Shown here one piece after another: positions 8,754-17,268 of a stretch of 64,000 nt of DNA. The DNA comes from Nitrobacter hamburgensis X14 (lineage in GTDB: Bacteria; Pseudomonadota; Alphaproteobacteria; Rhizobiales; Xanthobacteraceae), in contig NC_007964.1 of the NCBI RefSeq assembly GCF_000013885.1, positions 1,784,001 through 1,848,000 on the forward strand, written 5' to 3'. Position 1 is the first letter of the stretch. Every line of letters starts with the position of its first letter. The translations under genes were made by a program, and so were the position numbers. Under the pieces are notes generated by a model. That model searched no databases, was not told the origin of the DNA, and saw nothing but the letters and a program-made list of their open reading frames with translations.

Positions 8754-9350
8754 ATGAGCGCGCACGAAAGCATGGAACAAGCCGAGCAAACGCATCATGC
8801 GTCGGGCGAGAACAAGAAGATCGCGCTCCTGATAGCCGTCATCGCGCTCTGCCTCGCGCTGTCCGAGACGCTGGGCAAGGGCGCCCAGACAGAATCGATC
8901 AGCAAGAACGTGGAATCCTCCAACCTCTGGGCCTTTTTCCAGGCCAAGAGCATTCGCCGCACCACGGTCCAGACCCAGGCCGACCAGGCCAAGCTCAGCC
9001 TCCGGCTGGCTGCGGATGAGGCGACCAGGGCTGCGCTACAAAAGCAGATCGATGAGTGGCAGACGACCGCGGCGCACTATCGTTCCGAGCCGAGTACCGG
9101 CGAGGGACAGGATCAACTCGCCGAGCGCGCCAAACACGCCGAGGACGCGCGTGATCTCGCGATGGCGAAATACCATCATTTTGAGCTGGCATCCGCCGCG
9201 TTCCAGATCGCGATCGTGCTGGCGTCGGCCGCTATCATCACTGGCGTGATCGTGCTGGCGTGGATATCGGGACTGCTGGCGCTCGCCGGGGCCGGGGTGA
9301 CAGCGATCGGGATGTTTGCGCCCCACGCATTGCACCTGCTGGGACACTGA
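8754..9350 (+). CDS. DUF4337 family membrane protein
   Basis: 198 residues from the ATG at 8754, preceded by GGGAGAGG. There is one membrane helix near residues 22-40 (IALLIAVIALCLALSETLG), a long soluble, probably coiled middle (residues 50-145), and two helices near 150-195. This layout and the WAFFQAKSIRRTTVQ segment match DUF4337, a family of unknown function. It is the first gene inside the island and has no partner. Confidence 0.75.
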   Translation: MSAHESMEQAEQTHHASGENKKIALLIAVIALCLALSETLGKGAQTESISKNVESSNLWAFFQAKSIRRTTVQTQADQAKLSLRLAADEATRAALQKQIDEWQTTAAHYRSEPSTGEGQDQLAERAKHAEDARDLAMAKYHHFELASAAFQIAIVLASAAIITGVIVLAWISGLLALAGAGVTAIGMFAPHALHLLGH

Positions 9351-9639
9351 CGACCATATTTGCGCGCCTGTCGCGAACGCTTTTTCCGGACGCACTGGAT
9401 CAGGCGCGCAGCTCACGGGCTTGCGCCACGCCTTGAGCGGAAAATGGTCATGCCACTCAGTGTAGCGCGAACTGTCTAACACAAACTCCGCTCCGGCGGG
9501 CGAGGGTTCCTATTTTGGCCGTAGGCGCGACTCGATCAATTCCCGCGCCGCTTCGCAGAGTCCGCGCTCCAGCCATCGGCGCTTCTCCGTATTTCAGCAA
9601 AAAAATGGACTGCCCCTATGAGGTGGTCCGCTTTGAGTC

Positions 9640-9775
9640 TTAATGCATGATGGGCTTTCGGCCATTGCTCGCGCTGCCGGCGAAAGCGATTCGGCTGGCT
9701 TTGAAGGCCAGGCGCCGGCGGCTTATATCCGAGCGATGAGTGTGGTCGCTCGGTGTTGTAGTAGCGCGCACCTCG
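9640..9775 (-). pseudogene. IS3-family transposase remnant (C-terminal end)
   Basis: The minus strand encodes YYNTERPHSSLGYKPPAP near 9715-9770, the conserved C-terminus of IS3-group OrfB integrases, followed by the end of the element. The catalytic core is absent, so only about 130 bases of an IS survive. Confidence 0.8.
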
Positions 9776-9815
9776 CGCGGAACTGAGAAGACCACTGGCA
9801 ATATCATCCGCCAAA

Positions 9816-10247
9816 CTAGACGTTCCCAATCTCCTTTGGGCGGACCCTTAATGCTATGAGCAAGCAAGTTATCGAATAACAGAAATGCATCCACGCGAGC
9901 GCGAGCCAGATGACCGGATAAAGACTGCACTTCGATCCAATACAGATACCCGGTGAAAACCGGCGTCCGTAGATTAAGAGTGCAAAAATACAAAGATCAA
10001 AAATGCAGAGAGCGCAGTTGGACCAACCAAACCTGACAAAGCGCACTTTGGCTCCTGCATCAAAGATTCTCACAAACGATAACGTCGCAAGAACCGATAC
10101 AAGGAGTGAAATTAAAGCGATCGATGCGATGATAGGAAAATGATCAGAAGGCGCCTCACGAATTTCGAAGGCTGAAACGTAAACGAGCGTCGCAGTCGGA
10201 CTCAAAAATACGAGCAAAAATAGAACAAGCCTCTGCCCCTGATTCAT
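9816..10247 (-). CDS. Hypothetical four-helix membrane protein
   Basis: 143 residues from the ATG at 10247. Hydrophobic segments lie near residues 7-25, 37-58, 78-94 and 113-132. There are no family motifs I recognise. It is AT-richer than neighbouring core genes, in keeping with acquisition. Its stop lies beside the IS3 remnant, so the original 3' end may have been altered. Confidence 0.5.
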   Translation of the reverse strand: MNQGQRLVLFLLVFLSPTATLVYVSAFEIREAPSDHFPIIASIALISLLVSVLATLSFVRIFDAGAKVRFVRFGWSNCALCIFDLCIFALLIYGRRFSPGICIGSKCSLYPVIWLALAWMHFCYSITCLLIALRVRPKEIGNV

Positions 10248-10322
10248 AAGCAGATCACCAACTCGACATATTCGCACTCCTGCGAGCGGTAGCCCTCTTC
10301 CTCGCCGTCACCAATTTTTAAA

Positions 10323-10760
10323 CTAACCCGGATCGCTGCCGTGCTGCGGCGGCTGGGGATTGTTTTCGGGATTCGTATCGTACTTGGATATTCGCGTAAT
10401 GAGTCCGCTGGCGGCGAACGGTTGCAGATCGGCCTCCAACCCATCAGCAATCGTCTTCGCATAAACCTCTCGGCCGTCCACATAAAGCGTAAAGGATTTT
10501 AAATATTTTTCCTTCTTTGCCAAGTTCTGGATCGTTGCCTTGGTCCATTGGTAAAGCGGATAGCCTTCGACGCCGCGCTCTTCTGCTGTGGTGACATACT
10601 CTGAAAAAGCATCGAACTGAGATTCCGGCACAGCGCGATGTCTGGCGAGGATATCGAAAAGCTGTGCCAGCGCTGGTTCTTGCACTTTTCTTCGTATCGA
10701 TTCCGCGATGGCCGGATCGTTTGCATCGAATCTAACCTGATACTGCCACTGAGGAGCCAT
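10323..10760 (-). CDS. Hypothetical protein
   Basis: 145 residues from the ATG at 10760 (MAPQWQYQVRFDANDPAIA). Soluble, mixed alpha/beta character, ending in a Pro/Asn-rich tail. It precedes the four-helix membrane protein on the same strand with a 75-base gap, so the two may be co-transcribed. I do not recognise the family. Confidence 0.5.
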   Translation of the reverse strand: MAPQWQYQVRFDANDPAIAESIRRKVQEPALAQLFDILARHRAVPESQFDAFSEYVTTAEERGVEGYPLYQWTKATIQNLAKKEKYLKSFTLYVDGREVYAKTIADGLEADLQPFAASGLITRISKYDTNPENNPQPPQHGSDPG

Positions 10761-11160
10761 GTTACTCTCGCTCTCTGATCGCGCCCCCCGCTGCAAAGCC
10801 TAATATTCGTTCATAACTGTGTCCAGTAAGGACACTCCCCGGCGGCGTCGCCTTCGCAAGACCCGTCTCGTATAGCAAGCCCTGGGCCGCCGCCGGCAAA
10901 TCGCCGAGCATTGGCCAAGTGACAGATCGCCAACAAACGCACAGCGCGATGGGCGATGCCCTCAATAGGTAAGAGACCCGACGCCGTGAAAGCGTCGGGC
11001 AAGTTTGGAAGCGGGACGCGGCCCAGAGGCGGACCTAGCGTCCAGATAGTAGGTTACTGATGATTCGCTGCGGCCCGATTTCACGGGGCCAACTTAGTCG
11101 CTCCATCCACAAGCGGGGCGCGCCCCTTTTCATTTGGCATTCGCGTCATCCGAACACCCG
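10761..11160. other. Intergenic stretch with a perfect hairpin
   Basis: No gene that I can support. At 10978-11000 the sequence cccgacgc/gcgtcggg forms a perfect 8-bp stem, without a clear T run on either side. Some minus-strand frames look faintly protein-like but none is intact. Confidence 0.5.
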
Positions 11161-11637
11161 CTAGGCCGGATCGACATTCCTGATGCAAGCTCGATAGGCC
11201 CAAGGCACGACATACGATCCGGCCCAAACACCACGGCTGGCGCGCTCCGCTTCTTTCTGAGCGTCTGTATACTTTCCCTTCGAGTACCTCGGCCAATCGA
11301 ACGCGAGGCCAGTGCGCACAAGCCAGTCCGCAACGTCTTCGCCATCGATCGAGCATACCGCGACCGTGCGCCCATACTGATCCCGGCCGACGCCTTCGCA
11401 GCTTACCGCCTTGGCACCGCAGCGATATTGCAGGCTGTCGTCGCCACGGCAGAGTTGGGAAGATTCGGGCGCGTCGATACCAGACAAGCGAATGCGCTGC
11501 CCGTGAATTTCGAGCGTGTCGCCGTCGATGACGGATGCCTGCCCGGAGATTGTTTCTGCGAGTGCAGGCGATGAAACGAGCGCGACAAGCGCCGCGATCA
11601 AGAAACGTTTGAATCTTGGGGTCGAGATCGCCAGCAT
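11161..11637 (-). CDS. Exported thermonuclease-family (SNase-like) protein, shortened
   Basis: 158 residues. A signal peptide (FLIAALVALVSSPALA) is followed by an SNase fold: VIDGDTLEIHGQRIRLSGIDAPES carries the Arg and the Asp/Glu of the active site, and GRDQYGRTVAVC carries the second Arg. Relative to the family, about a dozen residues seem missing between CGAKA and VSCEGV, where a helix is expected. It probably acts on nucleic acid outside the cytoplasm if still active. It is not co-directional with a conjugation cluster, where such nucleases often occur. Confidence 0.8.
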   Translation of the reverse strand: MLAISTPRFKRFLIAALVALVSSPALAETISGQASVIDGDTLEIHGQRIRLSGIDAPESSQLCRGDDSLQYRCGAKAVSCEGVGRDQYGRTVAVCSIDGEDVADWLVRTGLAFDWPRYSKGKYTDAQKEAERASRGVWAGSYVVPWAYRACIRNVDPA

Positions 11638-11831
11638 GAGGTCCTTATCCGATCTTCGCGCAGATGATGGCCTTCATTGGCATCAAGCACCTCTGGATAG
11701 GGTCAGCATAAACTCATGTCGCGAAGCATCCAACCTGAGCCCTCGCGCCGCGCCGAAGATGCGCGCGCCACCCCTGTACAAATGTCGCAGATCGGTCATA
11801 CTTTGCGCGTGGCTTGAAGGGAGGCAGCGTG

Positions 11832-12359
11832 ATGAGCGAACACGACCGCGCCAATCAGTTGATGATCTTGACCATGACCGTTGTCAGTTTGCTTGTCGCG
11901 GGCAGCGTGGGTTTGGTTTGGAGCAGCGGCAACCCGCTTCCGTCGAAACCGATAGCAGAAGTTCCGAAGGCGAAGGCGCAAGTCGCGCCCCCCCAAGCAG
12001 ATGCGGTCGCCATGCTTGATAAGCGCTTGGTCCAGCTTGAATCCAAGATGAAGGTTCCCCCAACATTCGATACCTCTCATCTCGAAGCACAACTTAAGGG
12101 TCTGGAGTCCCAGGTCGCGGCAATACAAACGCAGTTGGGCACTTTCAGGGTTTCGGATTTCGACGCTCTCAAGACGAAGATAGACAGCGCCGGGAAGGAA
12201 AATTCTGAGTCCGTCAAAACGACGATAGACGCTCTTCAGACGGACGTAGGAACCCTGCACACACGCTTCGATCAGCTTTCGCAGCAGGTTACTGCTGCCA
12301 CAGCGCCGGATGATGTCAAACACAGATCGCAGAAGTCGCAGCACTCAAAGTCGAAATAG
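11832..12359 (+). CDS. Hypothetical membrane-anchored coiled-coil protein
   Basis: 175 residues from the ATG at 11832, preceded by GGGAGGCAG. One membrane helix at about residues 10-30 (MILTMTVVSLLVAGSVGLVW) is followed by a Pro/Ala linker and a heptad-rich region from about 58 to 155 (LDKRLVQLESKM, LEAQLKGLESQVAAIQTQL), ending in a basic Ser/Lys tail. A single-span protein with a long coiled coil; function unknown. It stands alone in the island. Confidence 0.6.
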   Translation: MSEHDRANQLMILTMTVVSLLVAGSVGLVWSSGNPLPSKPIAEVPKAKAQVAPPQADAVAMLDKRLVQLESKMKVPPTFDTSHLEAQLKGLESQVAAIQTQLGTFRVSDFDALKTKIDSAGKENSESVKTTIDALQTDVGTLHTRFDQLSQQVTAATAPDDVKHRSQKSQHSKSK

Positions 12360-12411
12360 AGAGACTACTGCGCAGACTGGCGAAGCCCGGCAGGCGAATT
12401 GCACGAGGCTG

Positions 12412-12603
12412 CTACTTCACCGCCGGTTGTCTTTCCGAAGGCGGCTCGCGAAGCCTCGGCAAGCCCTTTGGTCGATCCGGATAAATGAACTTTTCGCCGC
12501 GAAGCCATCGCCCGGCGAAGCGGTCCCAAAACTGAACCGCGTCTAGCTGTACTGCGAACTCGTAGACGCACCACGTCCCGTCGCGTTGAATGCGCTCGCC
12601 GTC
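12412..12603 (-). pseudogene. Small conserved-looking ORF lacking a start codon
   Basis: The minus strand is open from a TGA at about 12607 to a TAG at 12412 and reads DGERIQRDGTWCVYEFAVQ, then FWDRFAGRWLRGEKFIYP and a PRLREPPSE ending. The composition is clearly protein-like, yet there is no ATG, GTG or TTG before the conserved part. I recall short Bradyrhizobium proteins of this type but have no name. Probably a 5'-truncated gene; the tRNA-like sequence begins 18 bases upstream. Confidence 0.5.
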
Positions 12604-12621
12604 CCGTCAAACGGGATGCTA

Positions 12622-12694
12622 TGGTGCGGATTCCATGAGTCGAACATGGACCTGCGTCGCGAACCACGCCGCTTTGCCGCTGAGCTAAATCCGC
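12622..12694 (-). tRNA. tRNA-like sequence, probably a pseudo-tRNA
   Basis: 73 bases with a full acceptor stem (GCGGATT/AATCCGC), discriminator A, encoded CCA, a perfect T arm (CCATG TTCGACT CATGG) and box A-like TAGCTCAGCGG. The D stem has a C-A mismatch, and the anticodon arm is abnormal: stem GCGT/ACGC encloses eight bases (a G-G mismatch plus a six-base loop GTTCGC) instead of five pairs and seven bases. The anticodon cannot be assigned. It may be an element-borne tRNA that has decayed or a tRNA-like integration remnant. Confidence 0.6.
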
Positions 12695-12938
12695 ATAAGA
12701 CGAAGCCGCCGAGCGGAATATGATCGGTCGACGACTTCGTCAAGGTGGACCCGGACTTAGGCAATGTCCGGTGTTGGTAAGCTAGCTCGGACTCCGACGA
12801 GCGCAGCGAAACTCGCTCATTAAGCTTGATAGGCGCGTTCCAGGTTAATTCTGGAACCCTTCGTGGGTACAATCCATCAGCGGATTTGAGGTGAACGTGG
12901 TTGCTACCCGTCCGCCCCACATTATGCGCGGTGCGGGC

Positions 12939-13292
12939 CTAATCGTGGCTCGGCCACAAAGCGCTCACGGCAAACTTGGAAACGAAGATGCCAGCACCGA
13001 CTCCTGCGAAAGCGCCTGCCAGTTTGATCGCGATATCATGCACAGTCCCATGTCTGTAATTCACGAAATGCTGGAGGTACTCAAAACCGCGAATAGCACC
13101 CGCTAGCAGAATTAAGACGACAAGGAGTCGATGCGGATAGGCCGGTGAGAAGGTAAACCCGAGTACCGCGAACGCCAGTAATCGCTCAGCATTTGGATGC
13201 CCGAACGTCGGACGCAGGCCAAGCGGACCATCCGTGAGAATGAAGATGGCGAGTAAGAGAATCCAGGCCGTTGCTTTAAGTGCTTGTGCCAC
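12939..13292 (-). CDS. VanZ-like small membrane protein
   Basis: About 117 residues from a GTG at 13292, the first plausible start before the conserved part; the open frame continues upstream but that portion overlaps another small gene frame. Four hydrophobic segments are visible (TAWILLLAIFIL, RLLAFAVLGFTF, RLLVVLILLAGAI, IAIKLAGAFAGVGAGIFV). FEYLQHFVNYRHGTVHDIAIKLAGA matches the VanZ-family pattern of an acidic/aromatic stretch before GRxG.xxDxxxN. Function outside glycopeptide resistance is unknown. The GTG overlaps the stop of the upstream small ORF by one base. Confidence 0.6.
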   Translation of the reverse strand: MAQALKATAWILLLAIFILTDGPLGLRPTFGHPNAERLLAFAVLGFTFSPAYPHRLLVVLILLAGAIRGFEYLQHFVNYRHGTVHDIAIKLAGAFAGVGAGIFVSKFAVSALWPSHD

Positions 13293-13465
13293 TACTGCAT
13301 ACTGAGAGAAACACCGATGGTATGCTCTTTGGCTGCCGTTGCGCCTGGTGTTCGCTTCAACGTCTTTGCAATCTTCGCGACACCAGCCTTTTGCTTCGCG
13401 AGCGTCTTGAGAGTCCGAACGTCGTCCTTCGACCATTCGCGGTGAACCGCTGTTTTCTTCTTGGG
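13292..13465 (-). pseudogene. Small HTH-like basic protein gene with lost start codon
   Basis: The minus strand reads KKKTAVHREWSKDDVRTL, then AKQKAGVAKIAKTLKRTPGA, and ends VSLSMQ before TAG. This resembles short helix-turn-helix-like proteins common in Rhizobiales, which begin MPKKK. Here the codon before Pro-Lys-Lys is TTT instead of ATG and no other start is in frame before an upstream TGA. It may be a start-codon mutation or use an unusual start. Confidence 0.55.
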
Positions 13466-13820
13466 AAAACCTTCGTTCCTTCAATCGTGAACGCGCGGTG
13501 TAGCAGATCGCGCGTTGTGCGCAAGCCAACGACGAATGTCTCGCGCGAGCCAGTTGGCTAATAAGGAGTTTGATAAAATGGAGCGATGGAGGTCGATCGT
13601 CGCAATTCCTCAAGCGCGATCTGGCAAGCCGTGCGCTTCGCCACCGGAAGTCTCAGTCGCCGTGTTGGTGAAGTTAGACGTTTGGCCAACGATCCCTTCT
13701 GCGAGTGCGGGCGATGATGGTGGTGTGGCTTCTTCACTGACCGTTAGGAATCGCGCCGGGTCGCATTTGGCGATGCTGATTCGTTCTTTGAGAACGAAAT
13801 AGAGTCAGAGGGTGAACTAG

Positions 13821-14663
13821 GCTCAGGACTCATTGATCAGAGCCAGAAGATGATGGTTGCTGCGATGCAGATAGCGGACATGAATGTGTGAGCACACCGA
13901 TCGTAGCGGGTATGGATACGTCGCCAGTCCTTGAGCCTTCCGAACATATTCTCGATTTTGTGCCGCTGGCGATAGAGCACCCGATCATATTCGATTTTCT
14001 CTTTGCGGTTTGACTTTGATGGGATGCATGCGGTGATGCTGCGCGCGGCGAGAGCCTGACGGAACCAGTCGGCGTCGTAACCCTTGTCGGCGAGCAACTG
14101 CCTGGCGGGCGGCAGCGCATCGATCATCAGGGCCGCGCCTTTGTAATCGCTCATCTGGCCCTCGCTGAGCAGCATGATGATGGGGCGGCCTTGACCGTCG
14201 CATACGGCGTGCAGTTTGGAGTTCAGGCCGCCCTTGGTGCGCCCAATACATCGGGAAACAGGCCCTTTTTTAAAAGGCTGGCGGCGGTACGGTGCGCCTT
14301 CAAATGCGTGGCGTCGATCATTAATCGCTTCGGAGCGCCGCCCTTACGAGCCAGTTCAGCAAATATCTTGTTGAAGACGCCAAGCCGGCTCCAGCGCACG
14401 AACCGGTTATAGATCGTCTTGTACGGACCATAGCCCGGCGGTGCATCGCGCCAGCGCAGACCATTCCTGATAACGAAGATGATGCCGCTGATCATCCGCC
14501 GATCGTCAACCCTCGCAATCCCGTGCGACAACGGAAAATACGGTTCGATCCGGCGCATCTGCGCCTCAGTGAGCAGAAACAAATCGGACATCGCGGCGTC
14601 TCCCAGCAACGCCAATGAATCAGTCCAAACACCTCTCCACAAGAAAATTAATGGGTCCTGAGC
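13821..14663 (-). mobile_element. Complete IS5-family (IS427-like) insertion sequence
   Basis: 843 bases flanked by CTAG on both sides (13817-13820 and 14664-14667), read as the target duplication. The terminal inverted repeats begin GCTCAGGAC at each end. It carries one transposase in two frames and sits directly after the last codon of the membrane-protein gene at 14668-15561. A partial sibling lies at 16972-17268. Confidence 0.9.
13837..14591 (-). CDS. IS5-family transposase, two overlapping frames
   Basis: OrfA (14223-14591) starts MSDLFLLTEAQMRRIEPYF and includes IIFVIRNGLRWRDAP and MIDATHLKAHR, where the first catalytic Asp lies. OrfB (ending 13837) continues in another frame with GRTKGGLNSKLHAV, DYKGAALMIDALPPARQLLADKGYDADW (second Asp) and YRQRHKIENMFGRLKDWRRI (Glu). 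The frames join near an A6G run at 14265-14271 on the minus strand, a standard slippery site for programmed frameshifting in this group. Both parts are intact, so the element may be active. Confidence 0.88.
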
Positions 14664-14667
14664 CTAG

Positions 14668-15561
14668 CTAGTGGCCGCGACACCCTCGCTGCCAGTTGGC
14701 GAACACGCCCTGCCAGGCCCATCCCGACTGGTGGACCAGCAGGGTCAGGACATGTGCCAGATTTTCGGGATCGGACGCTACATCATGCCCCGCTGCGATC
14801 TCGACGCGATCATCGGTGATGCGCAGCGCAACCTGCTGGCGGATCGTTTCGCGGGGCGGTGTCACGGTCAGGCTGGCCTCGTAGATCAGGTCGGCATCGG
14901 GGTGCGTGCCGTCGCGGGGACGGATGCTGCTGGTGATCCGCGCCTCGCTCGCGTCCATCGGTTTGTCGCCGCGGATCAACGATATCTCGCGGGCCAGCAC
15001 GCAATGCCGCTCGGGCACGAAGGTGAGCCGCAGCCCGATCGTCCGCTTGCCGTCGCGAAAGTCGCGGGTGACGAATATCCGGTCTGGCTCGTCCGCCAGT
15101 TGCTCGATGCGGAGGTCCAGACCAGCATTCGCCAGTGACTGGACACGCTGCTTCAATCGATACTCGGCAACCGGCATGGCGCCGGGCGCCGGCAGCACCC
15201 AGGCCGTCCAGCCCGCCAGCCACAACGTGAATATGGGCAGCACTGCCAGATAAAATACGCCATAGCCGATCAGAAACCGCCACTGCGCGAACCAATTGCC
15301 GGAGCCGTATTGCAGCACATACCAGGCAGGTATGATCGCCGCGAACATGGTGATCGCCCAGGCGGTGATACCGATTTGCGAGCGGTCGTTCCCCCAGGCG
15401 AGTATTCCCGCCAGCAACAGGCCAAGGGGGAGCATGACGACGATGACCGCGTTGGGCGTGACCCGGCCATCGCGAAGCCAGAGCCAGCCGAGCGCGCCCG
15501 CGCCCGCGACCAGCAGCAAGAGCGCGGCGACGATTATCGGCGGGTTCAAAATCCGGTTCAT
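14668..15561 (-). CDS. Hypothetical membrane protein
   Basis: 297 residues. About four membrane helices lie in the first half (residues 7-27, 38-56, 66-83, 95-125), followed by a soluble domain of about 160 residues ending WAWQGVFANWQRGC. Its ATG overlaps the TGA of the upstream TPM-domain pseudogene (ATGA at 15558-15561), showing they were one operon. The IS5 element inserted immediately after its stop. I do not recognise the family. Confidence 0.6.
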   Translation of the reverse strand: MNRILNPPIIVAALLLLVAGAGALGWLWLRDGRVTPNAVIVVMLPLGLLLAGILAWGNDRSQIGITAWAITMFAAIIPAWYVLQYGSGNWFAQWRFLIGYGVFYLAVLPIFTLWLAGWTAWVLPAPGAMPVAEYRLKQRVQSLANAGLDLRIEQLADEPDRIFVTRDFRDGKRTIGLRLTFVPERHCVLAREISLIRGDKPMDASEARITSSIRPRDGTHPDADLIYEASLTVTPPRETIRQQVALRITDDRVEIAAGHDVASDPENLAHVLTLLVHQSGWAWQGVFANWQRGCRGH

Positions 15562-15889
15562 TGCCGCTCCGCGCTTGTCACCTTGGCGATGATCGTGGCC
15601 GAGCCTGCCTCGATCGCGGTGGGAATGTCACCTGCTTGAACAGCGGCACGATCACTGTTTCCATGATCTCCTTGCTGGCGGCGTCGGGCAAGCGGGTTTC
15701 GAGGAGCCCGCGCCCGACAACGATCCGCGCTTGTCGTTCATTGGCAAGATCGGTGGCGTAACGCGCGATATCCTGTCCGCCGAGCGATGGCGTCGTCACG
15801 ACGACGAATTGGTGCCCGGTCGTCATAGCGGCGCCCCGGCCGTGCTGCTCGTCGACATCGCCGTTAGCTTTTCGGATAGCGATCGCCAC
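15558..15889 (-). pseudogene. TPM-domain (YgcG-like) protein gene, broken
   Basis: The segment TTGHQFVVVTTPSLGGQ, then ARIVVGRGL and RLPDAASKEIMETVIVPLF is the TPM fold. About 25 residues expected between YATDLAN and ERQARIVV are missing. After LFKQ the frame shifts by one; the other frame continues GDIPTAIEAGSATIIAKVTS and ends in the TGA that overlaps the next gene's ATG. The N-terminus is not family-like. So the gene carries at least a frameshift and a deletion. Confidence 0.7.
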
Positions 15890-16547
15890 ACGCCTTCATC
15901 ACATCGGTTGGCGGCCCGAGGTGCACCGCCTGCGCCAGTCCGCGCATCGCGCGACCGGCGAGCTCGGCAGGGTTGATGTCGCCTTTCGCCTGCAATTCCG
16001 CCAGTGTCGATTGGTCGAGCTGGTTGTTGAGCTTGACATAGGCCTCGGCGCGCGGGTCAGGCGCGATCTTGCTTTGCGCGAATATCTGAAGCAGCGCGGT
16101 CGACAATGTGTAGCACATCATGCGCGTATCGGGATTGTCGGCCGGGAGCTCCTTGAACGTGCCCGCTTGTGTTTCGGGGAAGGCCTTGGCGCAAGGGGCC
16201 GTGTAGCCGGCGGCATTCTTCTCGGTCACGAATTTATGCTGGAGTTCCTTACCGCGCGCACCGATCTGGTTGACCTTGGTTGGCTCGCCAACGCCGTTCA
16301 ATGAGGCGCCGAGCAGCACGAAATGGAGCGCATGACTGGCCTGATCGAGCGAAATGGCCTTGGTCCCCTCCTGTTCCTGTGCGAGGGCCAGCGTAGCGCC
16401 ATAGCAAAGCGCGGCGCTCTCTTCCTTATCGGTGGGCAGCGTGACCTCCGGCGCACCGCCGCAGCCGCCGAGGATCAGGCTCGCACCGACGACAATGGCT
16501 AGTGCGCCGCTCCGCCGTGTTGCTTTTCGATATAGGTTGCTATGCAT
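15864..16547 (-). CDS. Hypothetical lipoprotein
   Basis: 227 residues. A signal sequence ends in the lipobox LILGGCGG (Cys near residue 29), so the product is a predicted lipoprotein. Four cysteines in the mature part (LCYGAT, APCAKA, MMCYTL, KACGDR) could form disulfides. It is upstream of, and overlaps, the TPM pseudogene and the membrane protein, suggesting a three-gene cell-envelope operon carried by the island. I do not recognise the family. Confidence 0.6.
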   Translation of the reverse strand: MHSNLYRKATRRSGALAIVVGASLILGGCGGAPEVTLPTDKEESAALCYGATLALAQEQEGTKAISLDQASHALHFVLLGASLNGVGEPTKVNQIGARGKELQHKFVTEKNAAGYTAPCAKAFPETQAGTFKELPADNPDTRMMCYTLSTALLQIFAQSKIAPDPRAEAYVKLNNQLDQSTLAELQAKGDINPAELAGRAMRGLAQAVHLGPPTDVMKACGDRYPKS

Positions 16548-16701
16548 CCGACTCCCCCGGTAGTCGGCTGTCTGTCCTCCCCCCTGACAGGCCGAGTGGA
16601 ATAGCGCCGCTTGCCAACGATATATGCAGGATCATTCCATGTCGTGGACTATGCGGAACCGATATCGGACTTTTCGGCACTGCTATTGCGCACGTGCGCA
16701 A

Positions 16702-16967
16702 TCAGGCTACGAGCCGGATTGCCTCCAGCTTCTCTGCGCCTTCCGCAAGCAACCGCTCGATTTCGTCCGAGGTTCGTCGAACGGCGAGCTTCAGCGCTTC
16801 GTCGATGTGGATATAATCCTGCGTCACGTTCTGTGAGGCATGGCCGAGCATCGCCCGGATCGTTAGCTCTGAAAAACCAAGATCGCCGGCCACGCTGCCG
16901 AAGGTATAGCGTAGCGTGTGGGGCAATACCCTCACCTGCCGGTTTGGTAGTGCGCTGGAGACATGCG
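16702..16967 (-). pseudogene. Phage-type tyrosine integrase, C-terminal fragment
   Basis: The minus strand from the partial IS5 element reads RVLPHTLRYTFGSVAGDLG, LTIRAMLGHAS and QDYIHIDEALK, holding the HxxR, the LGH and the catalytic Tyr of tyrosine recombinases. Everything upstream, including the arm-binding and core-binding domains and the first catalytic Arg, was replaced by the partial IS element at 16972. The integrase is therefore dead. Its place inside the tRNA-Pro island makes it the likely original integrase. Confidence 0.88.
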
Positions 16968-16971
16968 CTAG

Positions 16972-17268
16972 GCTCAGGACCTATTCATTTCTTGCGATGA
17001 GGCTTGCGGACTGATTCATTGGTGGCGTTAGGAGTGTCGCCATGGACGATTTGTTTCTACTCACCGAGGCGCGGATGCGCCGGATCGAACCTTATTTTCC
17101 GTTGTCGCACGGGATTGCGCGGGTTGATGATCGGCGGGTCATCAGCGGCATCATCTTCGTCATCAGAAACGGCCTGCGCTGGCGGGATGCGCCGCGTGAG
17201 TATGGTCCGCACAAGACCATCTACAATCGGTTCGTGCGCTGGAGCCGTCTTGGCGTGTTCAACAAGAT
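16972..17268 (+). pseudogene. Partial IS5-family element
   Basis: Starts with GCTCAGGAC after CTAG and encodes MDDLFLLTEARMRRIEPYF through WSRLGVFNKI, the same OrfA as in the element at 13821-14663 with a few differences. Similarity stops at about 17268, so the 3' two thirds are missing. It interrupts the integrase gene. Confidence 0.85.
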
